This document shows, piece by piece, positions 27,604 to 35,223 of a DNA stretch of 64,000 bases. The notes beneath the pieces were generated by a model. It was given only the letters and a program-made list of their open reading frames with translations. It was not told the origin of the DNA and ran no database searches. Within the stretch, counting starts at the first letter, position 1. Every line of letters starts with the position of its first letter. A program made the translations under genes and the position numbers. The stretch covers positions 62,001-126,000 of the forward strand of contig NZ_JAGLEJ010000005.1 of assembly GCF_023145115.1 (NCBI RefSeq), read 5' to 3'. The stretch comes from Algiphilus sp. (GTDB taxonomy: Bacteria > Pseudomonadota > Gammaproteobacteria > Nevskiales > Nevskiaceae).

Positions 27604-28602
27604 ATGGAACTGATCGACCTCACCCTCATCTGGGCCGTCATCATCGCCGTTGGCATCATGATGTACGTGCTGATGGACGGATTCGATCTCGGCGTCGGCA
27701 TCCTCTTTCCGTTCGCGCCGGACGACGCCGCACGGGACACGATGATGCAGTCGGTGGCCCCGGTCTGGGACGGCAACGAGACCTGGCTGATCCTCGGCGG
27801 CGCCGGTCTGCTGGGCGCCTTCCCGCTGGTCTACTCGGTGTTCCTGCCGGCGCTCTACATCGGCGTCTTCCTGATGCTGGCCGGCCTCATCTTCCGCGGC
27901 ATCGCCTTCGAGTTCCGATTCAAGTCGAAGCGGCGCCGCAACTGGTGGAATGCCGCCTTCGCGGGTGGCTCGACGGTGGCCGCCTTCGCACAGGGTGCGG
28001 TCGTGGGCACCTATATCCAGGGTTTCGCGGTCGAGGACTTCGCCTATGTCGGCGGACCGCTGGACTGGCTGAGCCCCTTCACGGTGCTTACGGGTCTGGG
28101 CCTGGTGGTCGGCTACGCGCTGCTGGGCAGCACCTGGACCATCATGAAGACCACCGGCGCGCTGCAGCAGTGGGCCTACCGGGTCACGCCGCTGCTGCTG
28201 GCCGCGCTCATGGCCGTCTTCCTGATCGTCAGCATCTGGACGCCGATCACCGACGAGTACGTGCGCCAGCGCTGGTTCTCCGGTTTCACGCCCATCTGGC
28301 TGCTGCCGCTGGTGGCGGCCTTCCTGGCGTGGCAGCTGTGGCGCGCCGTGCAGAAGAAGCACGAGTATCTGCCCTTCATCGCCGCCCTCGGCATCTTCGG
28401 CTTCACCTACCTCGGCCTACTGGCCAGCAAGTGGCCCTATATCGTGCCGCCCGACCACACGCTGTGGGATGCCGCATCGGCGCCCGCCTCGCAGCTCTTC
28501 CTGCTCATCGGCATGCTGTTCCTCATCCCGGTGATCCTCGCCTACACGGCCTGGAACTACTGGGTGTTCCGCGGCAAGGTGTCCGGTAGCAGCCATTACT
28601 GA
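27604..28602 (+). CDS. cydB: cytochrome bd-type quinol oxidase subunit II
   Basis: Second core subunit of the bd-type oxidase. The 332-residue chain has about eight hydrophobic helices and the family start 'DLTLIWAVIIAVGIMMYVLMDGFDLG'-like stretch near residues 4-29. Conserved 'WDGNETWLILGGAGLLGAFP' follows at about 58-77. The ATG at 27604 gives this standard N-terminus. It is separated from cydA by a 138-base hairpin-rich spacer. The small CydX subunit has no space here, consistent with the CIO type. Confidence 0.96.
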   Translation: MELIDLTLIWAVIIAVGIMMYVLMDGFDLGVGILFPFAPDDAARDTMMQSVAPVWDGNETWLILGGAGLLGAFPLVYSVFLPALYIGVFLMLAGLIFRGIAFEFRFKSKRRRNWWNAAFAGGSTVAAFAQGAVVGTYIQGFAVEDFAYVGGPLDWLSPFTVLTGLGLVVGYALLGSTWTIMKTTGALQQWAYRVTPLLLAALMAVFLIVSIWTPITDEYVRQRWFSGFTPIWLLPLVAAFLAWQLWRAVQKKHEYLPFIAALGIFGFTYLGLLASKWPYIVPPDHTLWDAASAPASQLFLLIGMLFLIPVILAYTAWNYWVFRGKVSGSSHY

Positions 28603-28666
28603 CGGCACCGGCGCGGCGGCCACCACCTGGCTGAGGCAGCACGGCGGGCGCGCCCCGGCGACCGCC

Positions 28667-30241
28667 GTGCTGGCCGGGATACTGGTCGGCGTCGCCGTGA
28701 TCGGCCAGGCGATGCTGCTCGCCTGGATCGTCCACCGGGCGGTGACGGGAGCACCGTCGATCGCGGACCTGCTCCCCGCGGCGCTGGCCCTCGTCGCCGT
28801 GGTGCTGACGCGGGGCGCTGCGCAATACGTCCAGGGGCGTGCGGCGTCGACCGCGGCCACCGACCGCTGCCGCGCCATCCGCGACGATCTGCTCGACCGT
28901 CTTCACGCTGCGGGACCCGCCCGGCTCGACGGCTGGCACCGCGCCGATCTGGCCAGCCGCGCGCTGCACGCGGTGGATGCGCTGACACCCTACATCGCGC
29001 ACTACCTCCCGCAGCGCATACTCGCGCTCGTCGTGCCCGCGCTGATCGGCGTCACCGCGCTGCTGCACGACTGGCTGGCGGGTCTGCTGCTGCTGCTGTC
29101 CGCGCCGCTGATCCCGCTGTTCATGGCACTGGTGGGATGGGGCGCGGCGCGCCTCAGCGCACGCTTCGAAACCCGGCGCGCGCGCGCCGCGGCGGTATTC
29201 GCCGACCATGTCCGCGGCCTGCTGAGCATCCGCCTGTTCAATGCCGAGCGCGAAGCCACCGTGCGCGTGCGCGGCTTCGCGGAGCAGCTGCGCGACGATG
29301 CCATGCGCGTGCTGCGGGTCGCCTTCCTGTCATCCGCCGTGCTCGAATTCTTCGCCGCAGTAGCCGTGGCCGCGGTGGCGATCTACGTCGGCATGGGCCT
29401 GCTGGGCTACCTCGCATTCGGCCCGGCCGACGATCTCACCGTGTACCGCGGCCTGTGCGTGCTGCTGCTGGCGCCGGAGTTCTTCGTGCCACTGCGGCAG
29501 CTCGCCACGCACTATCACGACCGCGCCGCCGCCCTCGGCGCCGCGGAGCAGCTGGCACCGCTCTTCGCGCTGCCGGCGATGCCCGATGCCACGGATGCGC
29601 ATGCACGCGACCCCGGCAACGTCATCCTGCAGGCAATCCGCGTCGCACGCGATGATCGAACCATCCTGCAGGCATTCTCGCTGGACGTGCGGCCGGGCGA
29701 GCTGGTGCTGCTCTGGGGCCCCAGCGGCTGCGGCAAGACCACCGTGCTGCACACCATCGCCGGGCATCTGCCCGTCGATGCCGGCGAGGTGCGCGTCAAC
29801 GGCGAAGCGCCGGGCATCCCCGGGGCCGTTGCGTGGCTCGGCCAGCGCCCCTTCCTCGCGCACGGCAGCATCGCGCGCAACATCGCGCTGGGAAGGGATG
29901 ACGCCGACCGTGCGGCCATCGCCGAGGCCGCGCGCAACTGCGGCGTGCTCTCGTTCGCAGAGGCGCTTCCCGACGGACTCGATACCCGGCTGGGCGAGCG
30001 CGGACTGGGTCTGTCGGGCGGTCAGGCCCAGCGCGTGGCGCTGGCGCGCGCGTGGCTGTCGCAGGCGCCGGTGGTACTGCTCGATGAACCCACGACCGGG
30101 CTCGATGCCGATGCCGCGGCGCCGGTGCTCGCCGCCATGCGGCGCCTGTGCGCGGACGGGCGCAGCCTGGTCGTGGCCGGACACGATCCCGCCCTGCGCG
30201 GCATCGCGGACACGGTGATCGACATGGCCGAGCCGTCATGA
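28667..30241 (+). CDS. cydD: CydD subunit of the CydDC cysteine/glutathione exporter (start uncertain)
   Basis: ABC half-transporter needed for assembly of bd-type oxidase; with CydC it exports reductant (cysteine, glutathione) to the periplasm. From GTG 28667 it is 524 residues: membrane domain up to about 300, then an ATPase with Walker A 'GPSGCGKTT' near 350, 'LSGGQAQRVALARAWL' near 452 and Walker B 'VVLLDEPTTGLD'. CydD-like sequence continues in frame upstream of this GTG ('TTWLRQHGGRAPATAV', from about 28622), but no ATG, GTG or TTG exists there. Either a rare start (an ATT at 28595, just before the cydB stop) is used, or the first helix is shortened. Confidence 0.88.
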   Translation: MLAGILVGVAVIGQAMLLAWIVHRAVTGAPSIADLLPAALALVAVVLTRGAAQYVQGRAASTAATDRCRAIRDDLLDRLHAAGPARLDGWHRADLASRALHAVDALTPYIAHYLPQRILALVVPALIGVTALLHDWLAGLLLLLSAPLIPLFMALVGWGAARLSARFETRRARAAAVFADHVRGLLSIRLFNAEREATVRVRGFAEQLRDDAMRVLRVAFLSSAVLEFFAAVAVAAVAIYVGMGLLGYLAFGPADDLTVYRGLCVLLLAPEFFVPLRQLATHYHDRAAALGAAEQLAPLFALPAMPDATDAHARDPGNVILQAIRVARDDRTILQAFSLDVRPGELVLLWGPSGCGKTTVLHTIAGHLPVDAGEVRVNGEAPGIPGAVAWLGQRPFLAHGSIARNIALGRDDADRAAIAEAARNCGVLSFAEALPDGLDTRLGERGLGLSGGQAQRVALARAWLSQAPVVLLDEPTTGLDADAAAPVLAAMRRLCADGRSLVVAGHDPALRGIADTVIDMAEPS

Positions 30242-31929
30242 CGCGCCCGCTGCGCGCCCTGCTCCCCTACGCGGCGCTGCTGCGCGGTCGCCGCGGCGCC
30301 GCCGTCACCGGAGCGCTGCTGCTGCTGGCGACCGTGGTCTCCGCAGTGGCGCTGCTGGGCCTGTCCGGCTGGTTCATCACCGCCACCGGCATCACGGCGC
30401 TGGCGTGGGCAGCGGGCAGTCGGGTGGTCTTCGACATCTTCCTGCCGGGCAGCGGCATCCGCTTCTTCGCGCTGTCGCGCACGGTGGCGCGCTACTTCGA
30501 GCGGCTGCGCCAGCACGCCGTGACGCTGGATCTGCTCGCGGCGCTGCGTACCGCCGTATTCGCGCGCCTGGCGCGGCGGCCGGCCGCGACACTGGCAGGA
30601 CTGCGCGACAGCGTCGCGCTCGACCGCCTGACCAGCGATGTCGATGCCATCGACAACCTCCTGCTGCGGGTACTGAGCCCGCTGCTGGTCGCGCTGCTGC
30701 TGCTGGCCCTGCTGGCGGCGGCGCTGTCATGGCTGGCGACACCCTGGATGCTGCTGCCGGTGGCGACGCTCGCCAGCGTCACGGCGCTGCTGTGCCTGCT
30801 CGCGCTGCGCGCCGGCATGCGCCCGGGCCGCGCCCTGCGCACGCGCGCCGAGTGGCTGCACGTCCGCATCCTGGAAGGGATGAGCGGCCTCGCCGAGCTG
30901 CGCGCCGCGGGCACGCTGCACCGGCACGCCGCGCGCACCGCGGCGCGCAACGCCGCCCTGGCCGGCGCTCAGCGGCAGCGGGCGCACCGCCTCGCGGCGC
31001 TGGAGGCGATATCCGCGACCACCGTGCAGCTTGCGGGCATCGGCGCCCTGCTGCTCGGCCTGACCGTCATCGATGGCGGCATGGGTGCCGCCATCAGCGT
31101 GATGGCCGCGCTCGCCATCCTCGGCTGCGCCGAGATCCTCCCCGGCCTGCCGCAGGCGCTGTACCGGCTCGGCGAGACCCAGACCGCGGCCAGCCGACTC
31201 AACGCGCTGCTCGACGGCCCGCTGGAGGCCACGCCGGAAGCGACCGCCACCGCGTGCGGCGCACACGATCATGCGCTGCGCCTCGACGGCGTGACGGTCC
31301 GCTATCCGCATCACCCGCGACCGGCGCTCGCGGACATCACCTTCGCCATCGTACGCGGCGAGCGCGTCGCCATCGTCGGCGCATCCGGCTGCGGCAAGTC
31401 GACGCTGCTGCAGCTGATCGGCGGCCTCTACCCCGCGGAGGCGGGCGCCATGACCGTGCTGGGCTGCGCGGCGGACCGCGTCCATCCGGCGCACTGGCGG
31501 CGGCGCTGCGGCGTGCTTACCCAGCACAGCGAGATCTTCGCCGCCTCGGTGGCCGACAACCTGCGGCTGGGCGCCCCGGGAGCGGACGATGCCGCCCTGT
31601 GGGCGGCGCTGCACACCGCGGTGCTGGACGATGTGGTCGCGGCGCTCCCGGAGGGGCTCGGCACCTGGGTCGGCGAGCACGGCGCGCGCCTGTCCGGCGG
31701 CCAGGCCCGCCGCCTCGCCCTGGCGCGCGTGCTGCTGCGCGACCCCGATCTGGTCGTGCTCGACGAGCCCGCCACCGGCCTCGACGCCGACACGCGCACC
31801 ACCCTGTTCGCCCGCCTCGACGCCTGGCTCGCCGGCCGCAGCGCGCTCCTGCTGGCGCACGATCCGGCCGCGCTGCCGCGCGCCGACCGCGTGCTGCGGC
31901 TGGTGGACGGGCGGCTGCAGAACGCCTGA
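30238..31929 (+). CDS. cydC: CydC subunit of the CydDC exporter
   Basis: Partner ABC half-transporter of CydD. 563 residues: six-helix membrane domain to about residue 330, then the ATPase with Walker A 'GASGCGKST' near 385, signature 'LSGGQARRLALARVLL' near 485 and Walker B 'LVVLDEPATGLD'. ATG 30238 overlaps the cydD stop (ATGA), so the two subunits are translationally coupled in equal amounts. The cydABDC order shows this oxidase carries its own maturation system. A repetitive palindromic element follows the stop. Confidence 0.95.
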   Translation: MTRPLRALLPYAALLRGRRGAAVTGALLLLATVVSAVALLGLSGWFITATGITALAWAAGSRVVFDIFLPGSGIRFFALSRTVARYFERLRQHAVTLDLLAALRTAVFARLARRPAATLAGLRDSVALDRLTSDVDAIDNLLLRVLSPLLVALLLLALLAAALSWLATPWMLLPVATLASVTALLCLLALRAGMRPGRALRTRAEWLHVRILEGMSGLAELRAAGTLHRHAARTAARNAALAGAQRQRAHRLAALEAISATTVQLAGIGALLLGLTVIDGGMGAAISVMAALAILGCAEILPGLPQALYRLGETQTAASRLNALLDGPLEATPEATATACGAHDHALRLDGVTVRYPHHPRPALADITFAIVRGERVAIVGASGCGKSTLLQLIGGLYPAEAGAMTVLGCAADRVHPAHWRRRCGVLTQHSEIFAASVADNLRLGAPGADDAALWAALHTAVLDDVVAALPEGLGTWVGEHGARLSGGQARRLALARVLLRDPDLVVLDEPATGLDADTRTTLFARLDAWLAGRSALLLAHDPAALPRADRVLRLVDGRLQNA

Positions 31930-31973
31930 ACCGGCGCTCTGGAACCTGGAAGCGCAGATTCAAAGGCAAGAAC

Positions 31974-32079
31974 AACCACAGATTACACAGATTTCCACAG
32001 ATTCCTTTCCGGTTCCGGTGTGCGCTGACGGAGTCAGCGCCACCAGCAAAAATCCCCTGAATCCGTGAAATCTGTGGTT
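31974..32079. repeat. long extragenic palindrome with AATCTGTGG-type ends
   Basis: The arms AACCACAGATTACACAGATT (31974-31993) and its near-perfect inverse (32060-32079, two mismatches) enclose 66 bases. Inside is a perfect 8-bp hairpin (GCGCTGAC/GTCAGCGC, 32022-32040) and a further CCACAGATT copy. This 'ACAGATTACACAGATT' motif recurs between genes in many GC-rich proteobacteria. No gene lies in this 197-base gap. Confidence 0.8.
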
Positions 32080-32126
32080 CTCCTTTTGTCCGCGGTTGAA
32101 ACCGGCCGCGCACGTACACTGCGCCG

Positions 32127-33875
32127 ATGGCGGCGACGACCCACCCCGCGACCGCGCTGACCGCGCGCGCCCTGCTCACCGGTGCGGTGATCGGCGCGCT
32201 GCTGACGCCGTGCAACATCTACAGCGGCCTCAAGATCGGCTGGTCCTTCAACATGTCGATCGCCGGCGCGCTGCTGGGCGTGGCCTTCTGGCGGCTGATG
32301 CACGATCTGCTCGGCACACGGGCGTGGGGCCTGCCGGAGAATCTCGTCAACCAGACCACCGCCTCGTCGGCGGCCTCGATCATCTCGGGCGGTCTGGTGG
32401 CGCCGATACCGGCGCTGGCGCTGCTCGGCGGACCGGTGCCGGAAGGCGCGCTGCTGGTGGCGTGGGTATTCGCGGTCAGCGTGCTGGGGCTGGCCATCGC
32501 GGCGCTGCTGCACGGTCGATTCATTGCCGCGGGGCGGCTGCCCTATCCGGCCGGCACCGCGGCCGCCGAAACGCTGTCGAGCATCCACGGCGACAGTGCC
32601 GAGGCGAGCCGTCGCCTGCGCTGGCTGGCCGGTGCGGCCGGGGTCGCCGGCGGCGTCAAGCTGCTCGCCGAACTCAGCGGCGCGACCCTGCGCGCCGCGC
32701 TGCCGGGCAGCCTGCCGCTCGGTGGCAAGGCGCTGCCTTCGGTGGGATTCAAGCAGCTCGGCATCGCCCTGGACGGCTCCCTGCTCATGGTGGGCTTCGG
32801 CGCCATCATCGGGCTGCGCTCGGGGCTGTCACTGCTGCTCGGCGCGCTGATCGCCTGGCTGGGACTGGCGCCGTGGCTGCTGGCCCGCGGCCTCGTCGCG
32901 CCCGGCGAGGCCGGTGGCATCTGGTTCGGCCCCCTGGTCGAGTGGCTGATCTGGCCGGGTGTGGCACTGATGACGGTGGGCGCGCTGGCGAGCCTGTGGC
33001 TGGGCCGCAGCGCGCCGGCTAGAGACGGCGCGCTATGCGAACCGACGCCCTTCCCGCTGCCGCTGGCGATCTACCTGCCCGCGGTGGTGGCCGCGGTGGC
33101 GCTGGTGGTGGTGCTGCAGGTGACGCTCTTCGACATCCCCGTGCTGGCGGCTGTCGCCGCGGTGGTTCTGGCGGCGGGCCTGGCCACCGTCGCGGCACGG
33201 GTGGTCGGCGAGACCGGCATCCCGCCCATCGGCGCACTCGGCAAGATCGCGCAGCTCGGCGTCGGCGCGGTCGCGCCGGGCACCACCACGCCCAACCTGA
33301 TGGGCGCCAACGTCACCGGTGGCGCGGCCGGTCAGACCGCCGATCTGCTCAACGACCTGCGCGCCGGTCAGCTGCTCGGCGCACAACCGGCGCCACTGTT
33401 CGCGGCGCAGCTCGTGGGGGTGCTGGTGGGCAGCATCGCCGGCAGCCTGGCCTATCTCGTGCTGGTGCCGGATCCGGCCGCCACGCTGCTGACGCCGGAG
33501 TGGCCGGCGCCGGCCGTGGCCACCTGGAAGGCGGTCGCGGAAGTGATGGCGCAGGGCTTCGCGGCGCTGCCCGCGCTGAGCGTGCCGGCTACCGCCGTCG
33601 GTGCCCTGTCGGGCCTCGCGCTGGCGCTCTGGCAGCACCGCGCGCCGGCGCGCTGGGCACGCTGCGCGCCGAGCGCCAGCGCCGTCGGCCTGGCCTTCGT
33701 CATCCCCGCCTGGATCGCGTTCGGACTGTGTCTCGGCGCCGTGCTCGCGGCCGGCGCGAACCGTCTGGCGCCACGCTGGTCGGCGCGCTTCCTGGTGGCC
33801 GCAGCCGCCGGCCTCGTGGCCGGCGAATCGCTGGCGGGCGTGGTGTCGGCAGCGGTCGCAATGCTGGGCGGCTGA
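32127..33875 (+). CDS. OPT-family oligopeptide transporter
   Basis: A 582-residue inner-membrane protein with about fourteen hydrophobic segments. The OPT signatures are present: 'NIYSGLKIGWSFNMSIAG' near residues 32-49, 'ENLVNQTTASSAASI' near 72-86 and 'TTPNLMGANVTGGAAGQTADLL' in the second half. OPT proteins move small peptides or metal chelates, probably by proton coupling. It is a single-gene unit preceded by the extragenic palindrome. The specific substrate cannot be inferred. Confidence 0.9.
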   Translation: MAATTHPATALTARALLTGAVIGALLTPCNIYSGLKIGWSFNMSIAGALLGVAFWRLMHDLLGTRAWGLPENLVNQTTASSAASIISGGLVAPIPALALLGGPVPEGALLVAWVFAVSVLGLAIAALLHGRFIAAGRLPYPAGTAAAETLSSIHGDSAEASRRLRWLAGAAGVAGGVKLLAELSGATLRAALPGSLPLGGKALPSVGFKQLGIALDGSLLMVGFGAIIGLRSGLSLLLGALIAWLGLAPWLLARGLVAPGEAGGIWFGPLVEWLIWPGVALMTVGALASLWLGRSAPARDGALCEPTPFPLPLAIYLPAVVAAVALVVVLQVTLFDIPVLAAVAAVVLAAGLATVAARVVGETGIPPIGALGKIAQLGVGAVAPGTTTPNLMGANVTGGAAGQTADLLNDLRAGQLLGAQPAPLFAAQLVGVLVGSIAGSLAYLVLVPDPAATLLTPEWPAPAVATWKAVAEVMAQGFAALPALSVPATAVGALSGLALALWQHRAPARWARCAPSASAVGLAFVIPAWIAFGLCLGAVLAAGANRLAPRWSARFLVAAAAGLVAGESLAGVVSAAVAMLGG

Positions 33876-33987
33876 AGACCGGCATCGCATCGGTCGACGC
33901 TCCGCTGCCGCGCGCAGTGGAGCGCGCGCAGCGCATGCACCGTCGGGCAACAGCGTCGTGACACCTTGCCCACGGACGCGCCGATGA

Positions 33988-34031
33988 GTGCGTTTATGCA
34001 CATTATTGCCTATAGTGTGCGTAAACGCACA
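33988..34031 (+). promoter_or_regulatory. paired operators and promoter of the Xre/RES toxin-antitoxin operon
   Basis: A perfect 16-bp palindrome TGTGCGTAAACGCACA (34016-34031) and a one-mismatch relative GTGCGTTTATGCAC (33988-34001) are 29 bases apart, about three helical turns. The -10-like TATAGT (34011-34016) sits between them. The antitoxin starts 13 bases after the second site. This arrangement is typical of autoregulated toxin-antitoxin promoters. Confidence 0.75.
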
Positions 34032-34043
34032 TGCGAGGACCGC

Positions 34044-34406
34044 ATGGAACACGCCACGCACCCGCTTTCCGTCGACGACCATCAGCTGGTCGCCAAGGCT
34101 GCGCGCCGGGCTGCCGGTGAGCTCGGGCTCACGCTGACCGAGCTCGGTGCCGTGGTCGGCGTCGGCCGGGCCAGGTTCTCGCGGCCGAATGCGCGCCTCG
34201 AGGGCAAGCAGATGGAGCTGGGTCTGCACCTGGTGCGCATCGCGCGCTCACTGTCGGCGATGACTTCCGGGGACAGCGGCAACATGCAGCACTGGCTGCG
34301 CACGAAGAACCGCGATCTCGGCGAATGCCCGGTCGAGATGCTGACCTCGGTGGAGGGCCTGATCCGCGTGGGGCAGTACCTCGACACCATGCGCGCCAAG
34401 ATCTGA
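34044..34406 (+). CDS. Xre/MbcA/ParS-type antitoxin (DUF2384)
   Basis: A 120-residue antitoxin with an N-terminal Xre-like helix-turn-helix (about 15-65, 'LGLTLTELGAVVGVGRARFSR') and a C-terminal DUF2384 segment ending 'TSVEGLIRVGQYLDTMRAKI', which normally plugs the active site of RES toxins. I start at ATG 34044, just behind the palindromic operator; an earlier in-frame ATG would run through the operator. The stop overlaps the toxin start by one base (TGATG). Intact, although its toxin gene is interrupted. Confidence 0.88.
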   Translation: MEHATHPLSVDDHQLVAKAARRAAGELGLTLTELGAVVGVGRARFSRPNARLEGKQMELGLHLVRIARSLSAMTSGDSGNMQHWLRTKNRDLGECPVEMLTSVEGLIRVGQYLDTMRAKI

Positions 34407-35131
34407 TGCCGATCGAGGAAGCGCGCGCAACCGTCTCCGCGCGGGCGCACCGCTACGTCGAGTCGCAGAGCCATATCGCGACCAGCCAGTACGTCGACAC
34501 CGAGGCGGAGCAGCTGCGCCTGGAAGAGCTGCTGGAGGCAAACAAGCCACGCATCCCGGACGACGCGCGCGGCCTCGACTGGCTGCTCCGCTCGCCGTTC
34601 CGCTACCCGCCCCTGCCCTACGGCAGCCGCTTCGGGTCCAGCAGGGAGCGCGGGATCCTCTACCTCAGCGAATCCATCGAGGCCCTCGAGTGCGAAATGG
34701 CGTTCTACGCCTTCAAGTTCCTCGAGGCCATGGAAGCACCGCCGGCATGACCGATCCGACGCAGCGTGAACGTCGTCGACATTCCGGTACGCACCGCCAA
34801 GGGCATCGATCTGACACGGGTGGCGGAAGCCGACTGGCGGCCGCTGGTGGACCCGGACAGCTGGGCGGCGTCGCGACGGTTCGGGACGCGCGCCAGAGCG
34901 GCCGGTGCGCAGGCGATCCGCTACCCCGCTGCGCGCGTGCCGCCGCGCCCGACGGTCGCGCACTGCAATGTCGCGGTCCTCGCGCCCGCCGCGGTGGCGC
35001 ACGCCGGCCGGCCGCCCATCCGCAACAGCTACCAGCTGATCACGTCTCCGGACGGGGTGCTGCAGCAGAACGCCACCAAGCGCTCGACCCGCTACTTTCC
35101 CGCCGCCGGCTTGCTCAGTCGCCCGTTCTGA
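34406..35131 (+). pseudogene. RES-domain toxin gene interrupted by an in-frame TGA
   Basis: RES toxins degrade or ADP-ribosylate from cellular NAD when not held by their antitoxin. The first part (34406-34750, 114 residues) has 'PPLPYGSRFGSSRERGILYLSES' split here by text limits: the Arg-rich active-site segment around residues 70-90, and then 'ECEMAFYAFKF'. A TGA at 34748-34750 ends it. The same frame continues directly with the second half: 'VDIPVRTAKGIDLTR', 'ARAAGAQAIRYPA' and the RES-like end 'SYQLITSPDGVL', reaching a stop at 35131. Without the TGA the protein would be 241 residues, normal for RES. There is no frameshift; a single nonsense codon explains it. A shortened active toxin, a restart at GTG 34766 or stop readthrough cannot be excluded. 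Confidence 0.82.
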
Positions 35132-35223
35132 TCGACGGACGAACCGGGCGAGCATCTTGCGGCGCATACGGTGGCAGACCTCGATACCCGCCGGCGGGAT
35201 GGCGCGGACAGGGCATCCGGACG

